Positions 15,716-24,540 of a stretch of 64,000 nt of DNA are shown here, piece by piece. Both the position numbers and the translations under genes were made by a program. The stretch is from the NCBI RefSeq assembly GCF_014650555.1, contig NZ_BMVE01000011.1, positions 124,001-188,000 of the forward strand, read 5' to 3'. The notes under the pieces are model-generated. The model was not told where the DNA came from. It worked only from the letters and a program-made list of their open reading frames with translations, and made no database searches. Source of the DNA: Streptomyces goshikiensis (GTDB taxonomy: Bacteria; Actinomycetota; Actinomycetes; Streptomycetales; Streptomycetaceae). Numbering within the stretch: position 1 is the first letter of the stretch; each line of letters opens with the position of its first letter.

Positions 15716-15774
15716 GGGCCACTAGCCAACTGCCTGGAGTGCGCTCCAGGCAAGGGCCCCCTGCGAACGGCGTG

Positions 15775-16467
15775 TTACGCGTCCCGGTCCGGCCGGTACG
15801 GCGCCCCGATGCCCCACGCCTGGTGCAGGACCGAGGCGAACTCCCCGGCGATGCGGTGCTCTCCGGAGGCGTTGGGGTGCGTGCCGTCGTAGGTGTCGTG
15901 GTGGATCTCGTACGAGGACGGCCGCGCGCCCAGCAGGATCGGCGAGGCGTCCGTGCTCAGGTCGGCGGCGGCCTTGGCGAGGAGTTCGTTGAAGCGGGTG
16001 ACCTCGGCGGCGAAGGGCGCGTCGGACTCGGCGCGGACGTTCGGGATGACGGGGAGCAGGACCATTCGGATGCCGGGGCGGCCGGCGCGGGCCTCCTCGA
16101 CGAAGCGGCGGACGTTGGCGGCCGTCTGGGGGGCGTCGGTGTAGAAGCCGAGGTCGATGAGGCCGAGGGAGACGAGCAGTACGTCGGCCTTGCCGGCGCG
16201 GGCGGCGGGCCCGATCAGGGGGACCATGTGCTGCCAGCCCTCGCCCCAGCCGGCGAGGTGGCGGCGGGCGTGGTCCGGGAAGCCGGGCTCGGCGTACTCG
16301 TGGCTGGTGGGGGCGTCGGCGAAGGTGTCGTACACCTCGCAGCGCGGGCCGACGATCTTGTACGGGCCGCCGAAGGTCGCGTTGAGGTGCTGCCACATCC
16401 GGTAGCGCCAGGTGTAGTCGCCGGCGCGTCCGATGGTCATGGAGTCGCCGACGAACATGAAACGCAT
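15775..16467 (-). CDS. SGNH/GDSL-family hydrolase
   Basis: About 230 residues from the ATG at 16467, chosen because the catalytic block GDSM begins at residue 7 (MRFMFVGDSMTIG). The nucleophile is Ser9. The block III Asn/Gly region is replaced by VSLGLIDLGFYTD. The C-terminal DGTHPNASGEH holds the catalytic Asp and His. No signal peptide is seen from this start. The fold covers esterases, lipases and carbohydrate deacetylases, so the substrate is open. It lies divergently beside the secreted propeller gene (77 nt between starts). Confidence 0.85.
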   Translation of the reverse strand: MRFMFVGDSMTIGRAGDYTWRYRMWQHLNATFGGPYKIVGPRCEVYDTFADAPTSHEYAEPGFPDHARRHLAGWGEGWQHMVPLIGPAARAGKADVLLVSLGLIDLGFYTDAPQTAANVRRFVEEARAGRPGIRMVLLPVIPNVRAESDAPFAAEVTRFNELLAKAAADLSTDASPILLGARPSSYEIHHDTYDGTHPNASGEHRIAGEFASVLHQAWGIGAPYRPDRDA

Positions 16468-16543
16468 CCCGTCATCATCGCGGATCGCGCGGCGTGGGCC
16501 GCTGTGATGCCGGACACGCGGAGCGTGCTGGCAGGCTTGGGTC

Positions 16544-17596
16544 ATGCGCCTGCTCCCGCCGCCCACCGCGTTCTCCGCCGCCGTCGTCTCCGCCGCCGTC
16601 TCCGCCGCCGTCGTCGTACTGCTGCCGGTGGCCCCGGCCTTCGCCGCCACGGGCGGCCCGTCGGGCTCCGCCTCGTCGGGGTTCACCATCACCGACCCCC
16701 GGATCAAGGAGTCGAGCGGGCTCGCGGCCAGCCGGATCCACCCGGGCGTCTACTGGACGCACAACGACAGCGACGACGGCCCGTACGTCTACGCGGTGGA
16801 CTCGGCGACCGGGAAGACGGTGGCGCGGGTGACGCTGACGGGCATCGGGAAGCCGCGCGACGTCGAGGCGATCTCGCTGGGGCCGGACGGGGCACTGTAC
16901 GTCGGCGACATCGGGGACAACCGGGACGGCACCTGGGACCACGTGTGGATCTACCGGTTCCAGGAGCCGAAGCAGCTGGGCGACACCACGGTCAAGGCGG
17001 AGCAGTTCACGGTGCGGTACGAGGACGGCCCGCGGAACGCGGAGGCGCTGATGGTGCATCCGGTGACGGGGCGGGTGTACATCGGGAGCAAGAGCGAGGA
17101 CAAGGGCGGGCTGTACGAGGGCCCGGAGAAGCTGTCCGCCTCGGGCACGAACGTGTTCCGCCGGGTCGCCGGCCTGCCGTGGGTGACGGACGGGGCGTTC
17201 TCTCCGGACGGCAAGCGGCTGACGGTACGGGGCTACTTCCTGGCCCGGACCTACCCCTGGAAGGACGGGCGGCCGCAGGGCGAGGGGGAACGGATCGACG
17301 CGCCGTGGCAGGGGCAGGCGGAGTCCGTGACGTACACGGCCGACGGCTCCGCCCTGATGTTCGGGGCGGAGGGCGCGGCGAGCCGGGTGGTGGCGGTCCC
17401 GGTGCCGGGGGCCGGGGGCGGGACCGGGACCGGGGCGTCGGGTGGTGCGGACGCCCCCACGGGTGCGGGCGGCGGTCAGGCGGACGGCCCGTCGCCTGCC
17501 GGGGGCAGCTTCACCAAGGGCGCCCTCGTGCTGGCCGGAGCCACGGCCGCGCTCTTCGCCGCGAAGCGGCTCTTCCGGCGCCGCCCCAAGCCGTGA
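16544..17596 (+). CDS. Secreted, membrane-anchored beta-propeller-like protein
   Basis: 350 residues. A signal peptide of about 35 residues ends near VAPAFAA. The mature part has repeated strand patterns such as SSGLAASRIHPGVYWTHND, DVEAISLGPDGALYVGDIGDN and GAFSPDGKRLTVRGY, as in WD40/NHL-like propellers. A Gly/Ala/Thr linker follows at about 290-318, then one hydrophobic helix (ALVLAGATAALFAA) and a basic tail KRLFRRRPKP, so it is anchored outside the membrane. No catalytic motif is visible; ligand binding or wall interaction is a guess. CAGGCT stands 6 nt before the ATG. Confidence 0.75.
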   Translation: MRLLPPPTAFSAAVVSAAVSAAVVVLLPVAPAFAATGGPSGSASSGFTITDPRIKESSGLAASRIHPGVYWTHNDSDDGPYVYAVDSATGKTVARVTLTGIGKPRDVEAISLGPDGALYVGDIGDNRDGTWDHVWIYRFQEPKQLGDTTVKAEQFTVRYEDGPRNAEALMVHPVTGRVYIGSKSEDKGGLYEGPEKLSASGTNVFRRVAGLPWVTDGAFSPDGKRLTVRGYFLARTYPWKDGRPQGEGERIDAPWQGQAESVTYTADGSALMFGAEGAASRVVAVPVPGAGGGTGTGASGGADAPTGAGGGQADGPSPAGGSFTKGALVLAGATAALFAAKRLFRRRPKP

Positions 17597-17602
17597 CCCG
17601 CG

Positions 17603-17635
17603 GGGCGGGGCGGGGAGGGACTCCCCGCCCCGCCC
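17603..17635. terminator. Terminator between propeller gene and flotillin
   Basis: GGGCGGGGCGGGGA (17603-17616) pairs with 17622-17635 around a 5-nt loop, followed by TTT on the plus strand. It sits between two convergent genes. Confidence 0.75.
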
Positions 17636-17691
17636 TTTCGCGGTTTCCCGGGCGCCGGCGGGGCCGGAAGAGCCGGCCGCGCCCGAGGGGG

Positions 17692-19182
17692 CTACTCGTC
17701 CGTGACCGGGATCGGCTGGACCGGGACCGGGAACGGGATCGGCGGGGCCGGAGCCGGAGCCGGGTCCGCGGCCGGGGCCGAGTTCGGGGGCGGGGTCATC
17801 GAGGAGAGGAGCTGGCGGGCCAGGCCCAGGCCGGTGCCGCCCATGGTGAGGGCCTTCGCGAACATCTCCGACATGCCCTCGGCCCCGTTGAGCAGGACCA
17901 TGTGCTCGACGTTGCCGAAGGCACCGGCTCCCGCCTGCACGATCGCCGGCCAGTTCTCCGCCAGCTGCTGCGCGACCACCGCCTCCTGGTTCTCGGCCAG
18001 CGCCGCGGCCCGCGCCTTGATCGCGTCCGCCTCCGCCAGACCCTTCGCCTTCGCCGACGCCGCCACCGCGAGGCCCTTCGCCTGCGTCGCCGCCGCTTCC
18101 GCCTCGCCCGTCGCCCGGGTCGCCTTCGCCGCCGCGAGGCCCCGCGCCTCGGTCGCCGACGCGTCGGCCGTCGCGGCCGTCGTCACCCGGGTGGCCTCCG
18201 CGGCCGCCGCGAGCTCCGTCTCCTTCGCCTTCGCCTGCGCCGCCGAGATCCGCGCGTCGCGCTCCGCCTCGGCCCGCGTCCGCGTCTCGTACGCCGCCGC
18301 GTCCGCCGGCTTGCGCACGTCCGCCTGGAGCTGCTGCTCGCGCCGGTGCGCCTCCAGCTCCGCGACCCGCGTCTCCTGGACGACCACCTCCTGCTTCGCG
18401 GCCGCCTCCGACAGCGGGCCGGCCTGCCGGGCGGTCGCCGCCGCCTTGTCCCGCTCGGCCTGGTAGCCCGCCTGGAGGATCTCGCTGTCGCGGGTGGCCT
18501 CCGCCATCCGCGCGAACGCCGTCTGCTCCGCCTCCGTCGCCAGCCGGTTCGCCTCGGCCTGCGCGATGCGCGCGTCCCGCTGCACGGCCGCCGCGTGCGG
18601 CATCGCCAGGTTCTTGATGTATCCCGTCGGGTCCTCGATCTCGTGGATCTGGAGCGAGTCCACGATCAGGCCGAGCTTCTCCATCTCCGTACCGCAGGCC
18701 GCCCGGGTCTGCCCGGTCAGCTTCTCGCGGTCCCGGATCATGTCCTCGACCGTCAATCCGCCGACGATCGAACGCAGATGGCCCGCGAAGACGATGTGCA
18801 CCCGCTCCGGCATCATCTTCTGCTGGTCCAGGAAGCGGCGGGCCGCGTTCGCGATCGACACGAGGTCGTCGCCGATCTTGAAGATCACGACGCCCTTCAC
18901 CCGCAGCGGGATGCCCTGGTGCGTCACGCAGTCCACGTTCAGCTGGGTCTCGTTGAGGTCCAGCGACAGTTTCCGTACCGCCTGCACGCCCGGAAGCACC
19001 AGCGTGCCGCGCCCGGTGACGATCCGGAAGCCCATGCCCTCGCCCAGACCCTCGGTCTTGTGCGTGGAACCGGAGATGACCAGCGCCTCGTTGGGCTCGG
19101 CCACCCGCCACATGAGCTTGAACAGGCCGATCAGAGCGGTGATGGCAGCGAGGACGATCCCCGCCACGACGCCGATAGCCAT
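17692..19182 (-). CDS. Flotillin-type SPFH membrane-scaffold protein
   Basis: 496 residues from the ATG at 19182, preceded by GGGAG. One N-terminal hairpin or helix (MAIGVVAGIVLAAITALIGLF) inserts in the membrane. An SPFH domain (about 30-190) includes SGSTHKTEGLGEGMGF and LDQQKMMPERVH. A long Ala/Glu/Lys/Arg coiled coil (about 190-400) contains many A-E-A repeats. A hydrophobic, then Pro/Ala-rich tail ends in PVPVQPIPVTDE. Flotillins assemble lipid microdomains and influence secretion and signalling complexes. A small NfeD-like protein is encoded 137 nt upstream on the same strand, matching the common flotillin-NfeD pairing. Confidence 0.9.
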   Translation of the reverse strand: MAIGVVAGIVLAAITALIGLFKLMWRVAEPNEALVISGSTHKTEGLGEGMGFRIVTGRGTLVLPGVQAVRKLSLDLNETQLNVDCVTHQGIPLRVKGVVIFKIGDDLVSIANAARRFLDQQKMMPERVHIVFAGHLRSIVGGLTVEDMIRDREKLTGQTRAACGTEMEKLGLIVDSLQIHEIEDPTGYIKNLAMPHAAAVQRDARIAQAEANRLATEAEQTAFARMAEATRDSEILQAGYQAERDKAAATARQAGPLSEAAAKQEVVVQETRVAELEAHRREQQLQADVRKPADAAAYETRTRAEAERDARISAAQAKAKETELAAAAEATRVTTAATADASATEARGLAAAKATRATGEAEAAATQAKGLAVAASAKAKGLAEADAIKARAAALAENQEAVVAQQLAENWPAIVQAGAGAFGNVEHMVLLNGAEGMSEMFAKALTMGGTGLGLARQLLSSMTPPPNSAPAADPAPAPAPPIPFPVPVQPIPVTDE

Positions 19183-19319
19183 CGGCAACTCCCCCTTATC
19201 GCGGCGCCGTTCGGCGCCGACGAGGCGAGTGTGCGCCTGTCCCGGCATGCCGTGAAGACGTCGGCGGGATCTTGTCGCCATCTTGATACGCACAGGTGGG
19301 CGCGGCCGGGCGCGGGGTC

Positions 19320-19544
19320 TCAGCCGTCGTAGGCGGCCATCACGTACACCGTGCGCGGCGGGAGGTACTCGACGACCGTCACCACCGTGCCCACGGGCAG
19401 CCGGTCCGGGCCCGAACCGGGTGCCGGGTGGGCCAGGAAGTGCTCGGCCCCGCCCCGGATCCGCACGATGACCTCGCCCACCAGGCCCGGTCCGACCGTG
19501 CCGGTCACCCGGCCGGTCATGCCGATCATGTCCTCGTCCCCCAT
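19320..19544 (-). CDS. NfeD-like OB-fold protein without membrane segments
   Basis: 74 residues. GMTGRVTGTVGPGLVGEVIVRI, then PVGTVVTVVEYLPPRTVYV has the spacing of the soluble NfeD C-terminal beta-barrel (GxxGxa...G.V). The membrane and protease parts of longer NfeD proteins are missing, so it would be a cytoplasmic barrel only. It lies just upstream of a flotillin gene on the same strand, supporting a shared job. TACCCT at 19551-19556 (minus strand), 6 nt before the ATG, suggests leaderless expression. An unrelated small barrel cannot be ruled out. Confidence 0.65.
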   Translation of the reverse strand: MGDEDMIGMTGRVTGTVGPGLVGEVIVRIRGGAEHFLAHPAPGSGPDRLPVGTVVTVVEYLPPRTVYVMAAYDG

Positions 19545-19550
19545 GGGCCG

Positions 19551-19556
19551 AGGGTA
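19551..19556 (-). promoter_or_regulatory. -10 box of the NfeD-like gene
   Basis: TACCCT on the minus strand with a 6-nt gap (CGGCCC) to the ATG. Confidence 0.45.
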
Positions 19557-19582
19557 ACGGCCCGGGCCCGTCCGGGCTCCTC

Positions 19583-20497
19583 CTAGGAGTGGCCCAGGTC
19601 GGCGGCCGGCAGGTCCGAGACCGGCACCGAACCCGTGTCCCCGGCGGGCGCCGGCCGCAGCGGGAACTCGTCGGTGGCCATGGAGTCCAGGACCGGCGGG
19701 GCGGGCCGCGGCGGCTTCGGCATGACCGCGGCCTCCGAGTGGCCGCCACAGCCGTACGAGAGCGACACGAGGCGGCCGTCGGCCGGGCTGAACTCGTTGG
19801 CGCAGACACCGAAGGCCTGGCCCAGCGAGCCGCCGATCGCGACGAGGAAGCCGCAGGAGACGCAGGAGGCGGGGGCCGCCTGCGCCATCGGGGTCTTCGC
19901 GCCGAACGACTCGTCCCAGCGGTCGGCCGCGCTGTGCAGCCCGTAGCGGGACAGGACGCGGGCGCGCCGCATGCCGAGTTCCTCGGCGACGGCGGCGATG
20001 GAGCCGCGCACCGGCACCACGGTGCGGTCCGTGACGTCGGCGTCCTCCGCCTCGACCAGTTCGGCCATCTCGGTGGAGACGACGGAGTTCGGCGGCGGGA
20101 CGTCCTCGCCCGACCAGCCCGCCTCCAGGCGCAGGTCCTCGGCGTCGGTGGGGAGCAGGTCGCCGGGGCCCATGTCACCCGGGCGCAGCCGCTCGCTCCA
20201 CGGCACCCATTCGGGGGCCAGCAGGGCGTCGTCGCCGGGCAGCAGCACCGTTTCGTTGAGGGTGACGAGCTTCGCGCGGGACGCGCGGGTCACGGTGACG
20301 GCCCAGCGCCAGCCCCGGTAGCCGGGGTCCTTGCACTCGAAGAGGTGCGTGACGACCCGGTCGCCCTCCGCGATCGCGGAGACATGCTCGCCCACCACTC
20401 CGGGAGCAGCGGCTTCCTCGGCCGCCGTGCGGGCGAGGTCTACCGCCTCGGCGCACAGGCGGTCGGGGGTACGGCTTCGCGTCGTCGCAGCACTCAC
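19583..20497 (-). CDS. DUF3027-family protein
   Basis: 304 residues from a GTG at 20497, with GGAGAG about 15 nt before it. The N-terminal half (GVVGEHVSAIAEGDRVVTHL, GYRGWRWAVTVTR, WVPWSERLRPGDMGPGDLLP) is typical of DUF3027, an actinobacterial family of unknown function. The C-terminal half holds CVSCGFLVAIGG and, later, GVCANEFSPADG and LSYGCGGHSE; these four conserved cysteines suggest zinc binding. No membrane segment is visible. The gene is the last of a minus-strand cluster and is divergent from an MFS gene. Confidence 0.85.
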   Translation of the reverse strand: MSAATTRSRTPDRLCAEAVDLARTAAEEAAAPGVVGEHVSAIAEGDRVVTHLFECKDPGYRGWRWAVTVTRASRAKLVTLNETVLLPGDDALLAPEWVPWSERLRPGDMGPGDLLPTDAEDLRLEAGWSGEDVPPPNSVVSTEMAELVEAEDADVTDRTVVPVRGSIAAVAEELGMRRARVLSRYGLHSAADRWDESFGAKTPMAQAAPASCVSCGFLVAIGGSLGQAFGVCANEFSPADGRLVSLSYGCGGHSEAAVMPKPPRPAPPVLDSMATDEFPLRPAPAGDTGSVPVSDLPAADLGHS

Positions 20498-20843
20498 AGG
20501 TCTCGTTCTCTCCTACGCCGTCTCACGAGTGCGCCGTCCGTACTGTCGTCCTGAACGACCCGTCGGTCCTGTCCGTACGAGGCGCGGGCGGAGCGGACCA
20601 GAGGGCCGCGTCGACGTCCGCACCCGATCGGCCTCGGGCGCACCCACCTGCGATCCATTCTGCGGGATCACGAAGAGGCGCGCGGCCAAGAGCAACCGCC
20701 GGTGGCGCGCTACGCACGCTACCTCCTCCGGCGCCTTCGGCCCACATGCAAGGTCCGATTCGCGGACAAGCCGGTGGCCCGAGGGGCTTCCGGACGCGCC
20801 GGAACGGCCCCGGGACGGGTCCGCGCGACCCGAGTGGGGCACT
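20498..20843. other. 346-nt intergenic region, no gene seen
   Basis: This lies between the divergent DUF3027 and MFS genes. Several frames stay open on both strands but none shows a start signal or recognisable protein. It should hold both promoters. I found no clear palindrome or riboswitch core. Confidence 0.5.
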
Positions 20844-22217
20844 ATGTCGAGTGTGGCACCCGTACGGTCGTCCGACGACGGCTCGGGACCGGCCAAGAGG
20901 GCCGGCCGGGCCGTCGGGCGTGCCCTGCACCTCCCCATCACCGGTACGGCGCGCGGGATCCGGCGGGCCACGCACGCGCACGGGGCCGGTGAGTCGGGCC
21001 TCGGCAGGCTGATCGAACTGCACGCGATCAACGGCGCCGGCGATGTGATGATCACGGTGGCGCTGGCCTCGACGGTGTTCTTCTCGGTGCCCACGGACGA
21101 GGCGCGCGGCCGGGTGGCCCTGTACCTCGCGATCACGATGGCCCCCTTCACGGTGCTGGCCCCGGTCATCGGCCCGCTGCTGGACCGGCTGCCGCACGGG
21201 CGGCGCGCCGCGATGGCGGCGGCGATGCTGGCGCGGGCGCTGCTCGCGCTGATGATGTCGGGCGCGGTCGCCACGGGCGGGCTGGAGCTGTACCCGGCGG
21301 CGCTCGGGGTGCTGGTGGCGTCGAAGGCGTACGGGGTGGTGCGCAGCGCGGTGGTGCCGAGGCTGCTCCCGCCGAAATTCTCACTCGTCAAGGCGAACTC
21401 GCGGGTCACGCTGGCCGGGCTGCTGGCGACGGGCGCGGCGGCGCCGGTCGCCGCCGGGCTGCACACGATCGGGCCCCCGTGGCCGCTGTACGGGGCCTGC
21501 GTGATCTTCGTGTGGGGGACGTTCGCGGCGTTCTCGCTGCCGCCCAAGGTGGACGACGCGAAGGGGGAGAGCCGGGCGCGGCTCTCCACGCACGAGGCGC
21601 ACTCGCGGCGGCCGGGGCTGCGGACGGTGTCCCCGTCGGTGCTGTGCGGGCTGCTGGCGAACGCGGCGATGCGGATGCTGTCGGGGTTCCTGATCTTCTT
21701 CCTGGCGTTCCTGCTGCGGGAGCACCCGCTGGCGGGGCAGAGCGCGGCGGTGTCGCTGGGCATCGTGGGCGTGTCGGCGGGCGTGGGCAACGCGTGCGGG
21801 ACGGCGGCGGGGGCGTGGCTGCGGGCCCGCGCCCCGGAGGTGATCATCGCGGCGGTGCTGTCGATGACGCTGGGCGTCGCGGTCCTGGCGGCGGTGTTCT
21901 TCAGCGGGCCGCTGGTGGCGGTGCTGGGCGCGACGGCGGGGTTCTGCCAGGCGCTGGCGAAGCTGTCGCTGGACGCGATGATCCAGCGGGACGTGCCGGA
22001 GGCGGTGCGGACCTCCGCGTTCGCCCGTTCGGAGACGCTGCTGCAGATGGCGTGGGTGCTGGGCGGGGCGATCGGCATCGTCCTGCCGCTGAACGGGGTC
22101 CTCGGGATGTCCGTCGCGGCGGCCATCGTCGCCCTGGGCACGACGATGGCCCTGCGCGGCCTCATCGCGGCCCCCCGGGGCCCCCACCCGTCCTCCCCAC
22201 GGCCCCGCGTGGCCTGA
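20844..22217 (+). CDS. MFS transporter
   Basis: 457 residues from the ATG at 20844; the open frame extends about 170 codons further upstream but without family-like sequence. The protein begins with a polar, basic 60-residue tail, then about 12 membrane helices, starting with IELHAINGAGDVMITVALAS. GPLLDRLPHGRRAAMAAAML is the MFS loop 2-3 motif. The substrate is unknown. The last codons and stop are part of a 26-bp sequence repeated 46 bp downstream. The next gene (DUF2771) has its own promoter. Confidence 0.85.
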   Translation: MSSVAPVRSSDDGSGPAKRAGRAVGRALHLPITGTARGIRRATHAHGAGESGLGRLIELHAINGAGDVMITVALASTVFFSVPTDEARGRVALYLAITMAPFTVLAPVIGPLLDRLPHGRRAAMAAAMLARALLALMMSGAVATGGLELYPAALGVLVASKAYGVVRSAVVPRLLPPKFSLVKANSRVTLAGLLATGAAAPVAAGLHTIGPPWPLYGACVIFVWGTFAAFSLPPKVDDAKGESRARLSTHEAHSRRPGLRTVSPSVLCGLLANAAMRMLSGFLIFFLAFLLREHPLAGQSAAVSLGIVGVSAGVGNACGTAAGAWLRARAPEVIIAAVLSMTLGVAVLAAVFFSGPLVAVLGATAGFCQALAKLSLDAMIQRDVPEAVRTSAFARSETLLQMAWVLGGAIGIVLPLNGVLGMSVAAAIVALGTTMALRGLIAAPRGPHPSSPRPRVA

Positions 22218-22282
22218 CGCGGGGGCCGTCCGGGCGTACTCCCCGCGACCCTGGACGGCCTGACGCGGGGGCCGTCCGGGCG
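22211..22282 (+). repeat. Duplicated 26-bp stop-codon region
   Basis: The same 26 bases (beginning GGCCTGACGCGGGGGCC) occur at 22211-22236 and 22257-22282. The first copy includes the TGA of the MFS gene. Confidence 0.9.
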
Positions 22283-22356
22283 CCCGTCTGACACGCCCGG
22301 GGGCGCCGCGCCGGGGGTCGGAGGACCCCGTGCGGCGGGGGAGGGGGGTGGCCCGA

Positions 22357-22362
22357 TAGCCT
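22357..22362 (+). promoter_or_regulatory. -10 box of the DUF2771 lipoprotein gene
   Basis: TAGCCT, 7 nt before the ATG at 22370. There is no Shine-Dalgarno. Confidence 0.45.
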
Positions 22363-22369
22363 TCGGCTC

Positions 22370-22858
22370 ATGACCGCACCGCTTTTCTCGGGTAGGGGCC
22401 GCCGCAGCGTCGCGGCCCTCGGAGCCGTGTCCGCCGGCCTCCTCCTCCTCTCCGCCTGTGACAAGCCGACGCCGCTGGCGACCGTGACGGTCGGCACCTC
22501 GTCGGTGTCCGCCGAAGCCGCCTGCCAGGGCAACGGCAAGGAGCTCACCATGGACAAGGTCCAGGAGTGCTTCACGAACCACACCGACGCCAAGACGATC
22601 GAGTACGCGCGTGGCGACACGCTCCGCCTCGGTGTCGAGCCGGAGGTCGTGGAGGACGGCAGCAAGTGGCAGGCGGTCCTGGACGGGCAGCCCATCACCG
22701 AGCCCTCCTCGAACACCTACCGCAGCTTCCCGGGCGCCGACCTGTTCGCCACCGGCGGCCAGGGCGAGGCCCCGTCCTCGAAGAAGCTCTCCTTCGTCCA
22801 GGTCTCCGAAGGCGGCAAGCCCCAGGCCGTCTGGAACTTCACCGTCAAGCTCAAGTAA
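22370..22858 (+). CDS. DUF2771-type lipoprotein
   Basis: 162 residues. A signal peptide ends in the lipobox LLSAC, with the lipidated Cys at residue 30, so it is anchored outside the membrane. The mature domain has two more cysteines (AACQGNG and VQECFTNH) that could form a disulfide, and a beta-rich tail ending NFTVKLK. This resembles DUF2771, an actinobacterial lipoprotein family of unknown role. It is 16 nt upstream of mqnB and probably in the same transcript, although no functional link with menaquinone synthesis is known to me. Confidence 0.8.
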   Translation: MTAPLFSGRGRRSVAALGAVSAGLLLLSACDKPTPLATVTVGTSSVSAEAACQGNGKELTMDKVQECFTNHTDAKTIEYARGDTLRLGVEPEVVEDGSKWQAVLDGQPITEPSSNTYRSFPGADLFATGGQGEAPSSKKLSFVQVSEGGKPQAVWNFTVKLK

Positions 22859-22874
22859 CCCGGCGGCGGCAACG

Positions 22875-23618
22875 GTGCGCGCGCTCATCGTGACCGCGGT
22901 GGCGGCGGAGGCAGACTCCGTCGCCGCCGGTCTCACGCCTCCTCATCAGGACCCGGTGACCCCGGAGCCGCGCACCCTGCCCGGCGGGTACCGGATCTCG
23001 CGCCGCGACCTGCCCGGTCTCGCCGCCGACGTGCTCGTCGGCGGGGTCGGACCGGCCGCCGCCGCGGCCGCCACGGCCACCGCGCTCGCGCTGGCCGACT
23101 ACTCCCTCGTCATCTCCGCCGGCATCGGCGGCGGGTTCGCCCCCGCCGCCCCGCCCGGCTCGCTCGTCGTCGCCGACGCCCTCGTCGCCGCCGACCTGGG
23201 GGCGGAGGGACCCGACGGGTTCCTGTCCGTCGACGCGCTCGGCTTCGGCCGCAGCGTGCACCTGCCCCCCGCCGAGCTCGCCGCCCGCGCCGCCGAGGCG
23301 ACCGGCGGCCTGCTGGCACCCGTACTCACCGTCTCGACCGTCACCGGCACCGCCGCCCGCGCCGCCGAGCTCGCCGCCCGGCACCCCCTCGCCGGGGCCG
23401 AGGCCATGGAGGGCTTCGGGGTGGCGGAGGCCGCCGCCGCCCACGGGCTGCCCGTACTGGAGATCCGCGCCGTGTCCAACGCCGTCGGCCCGCGCGACCG
23501 CGACGCCTGGCGGATCGGGGACGCGCTGGCCGCGCTGGCCGGCGGATTCCGCGTCCTGGGACCCGTACTCGTCCACTGGGGAGGACAGCATGAGCAGCAG
23601 CGACAGCACCACGGGTGA
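22875..23618 (+). CDS. mqnB: Futalosine hydrolase MqnB
   Basis: 247 residues from a GTG at 22875. It belongs to the purine nucleosidase/phosphorylase fold: VLVGGVGPAAAA near 53, SAGIGGGF near 80 and LAGAEAMEGFGVAEAAA near 176, where the Met-Glu binds the ribose. It cleaves futalosine to dehypoxanthinyl futalosine and hypoxanthine in the futalosine route to menaquinone. Identification is helped by mqnD, which overlaps its last 29 nt. The hypoxanthine released could be salvaged. Confidence 0.93.
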   Translation: MRALIVTAVAAEADSVAAGLTPPHQDPVTPEPRTLPGGYRISRRDLPGLAADVLVGGVGPAAAAAATATALALADYSLVISAGIGGGFAPAAPPGSLVVADALVAADLGAEGPDGFLSVDALGFGRSVHLPPAELAARAAEATGGLLAPVLTVSTVTGTAARAAELAARHPLAGAEAMEGFGVAEAAAAHGLPVLEIRAVSNAVGPRDRDAWRIGDALAALAGGFRVLGPVLVHWGGQHEQQRQHHG

Positions 23619-24462
23619 GCCGGAGCCGCTCCGCATCGCCTATTCGCCGTGTCCCAACGACACCTTCGTCTTCGACGCGTGGGCGCACGGCCGGATCCCC
23701 GGCGCGCCCGCCCTCGACGTCACCTTCGCCGACATCGACCTCACCAACGGCATGGCGGAGCGCGGCGAACTCGACGTCCTGAAGGTGTCGTACGCCGTAC
23801 TGCCCTGGGTGCTGGAGGAGTACGCGCTGCTCCCCTGCGGCGGCGCGCTCGGCCGGGGCTGCGGACCGCTGGTGCTCACGCGCGAGCCCGGGCTCGACCT
23901 CACCGGCAAGACCGTCGCGGTGCCCAGCGAACGCTCCACCGCCTACCTGCTGTTCCGGCTCTGGGCGGCGGACGTGCTGCCCGGCGGCGTCGGCGAGGTC
24001 GTCGTGCTGCCGTTCCACGAGATCATGCCGGCGGTGCGCGACGGCCGCGTCGACGCCGGACTCGTCATCCACGAGGCCCGGTTCACCTACCAGGACTACG
24101 GGCTGCACTGCCTGGCCGACATGGGAGAGCACTGGGAGGCCACCACCGGCCTGCCGATCCCGCTCGGCGCGATCATCGCCAGGCGCTCGCTCGGCGCCGA
24201 GACCCTGCGCGCGCTGGCCGAGTCGGCCCGGACGTCGGTGCGGATGGCCTGGGACGACCCCGAGGCCTCGCGCCCGTACGTCCGCGAGCACGCGCAGGAG
24301 CTGGACCCGGCCGTCGCCGACCAGCACATCGGGCTCTACGTCAACGAGTTCACCGCCGGCCTCGGTGACGCCGGCTACGCGGCCGTCCGCGGGCTGCTGA
24401 CCCGCGCCGCCGCCGAGGGACTGGTTCCGGCCATCGCGCCGGACGCGCTGGCCTTCCCGTAG
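23590..24462 (+). CDS. mqnD: 1,4-Dihydroxy-6-naphthoate synthase MqnD
   Basis: 290 residues from an ATG with GGAGG upstream, overlapping mqnB by 29 nt, so translation is likely coupled. It has a periplasmic-binding-protein-like fold: RIAYSPCPNDTFVFDAW at the N-terminus, DIDLTNGMAERGELDVLKVSY, then GLPIPLGAIIARR. These are hallmarks of MqnD, which turns cyclic dehypoxanthinyl futalosine into 1,4-dihydroxy-6-naphthoate, a menaquinone precursor. A perfect 17-bp hairpin terminates the operon. Confidence 0.95.
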   Translation: MSSSDSTTGEPEPLRIAYSPCPNDTFVFDAWAHGRIPGAPALDVTFADIDLTNGMAERGELDVLKVSYAVLPWVLEEYALLPCGGALGRGCGPLVLTREPGLDLTGKTVAVPSERSTAYLLFRLWAADVLPGGVGEVVVLPFHEIMPAVRDGRVDAGLVIHEARFTYQDYGLHCLADMGEHWEATTGLPIPLGAIIARRSLGAETLRALAESARTSVRMAWDDPEASRPYVREHAQELDPAVADQHIGLYVNEFTAGLGDAGYAAVRGLLTRAAAEGLVPAIAPDALAFP

Positions 24463-24476
24463 GCCGCGGGGACGCG

Positions 24477-24526
24477 CGTACGACGGTGCCCCGCCCCTCC
24501 GGAGAGGGACGGGGCACCGTCGTACG
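24477..24526. terminator. Bidirectional terminator (mqnD / cold-shock gene)
   Basis: CGTACGACGGTGCCCCG at 24477-24493 pairs perfectly with 24510-24526 around a 16-nt loop. It is placed between convergent genes. Confidence 0.82.
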
Positions 24527-24540
24527 GGGGTGCGCGCCGC

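Noticed and set aside
16475..19111. 878-codon minus-strand frame over the propeller and flotillin genes
   Set aside because: Shadow of the flotillin coiled coil in another frame; repetitive Gly/Arg/Ala translation without motifs.
20523..20843. Short frames in the gap between DUF3027 and the MFS gene
   Set aside because: Several overlap on both strands with no Shine-Dalgarno, no -10 box at useful spacing and no recognisable protein.
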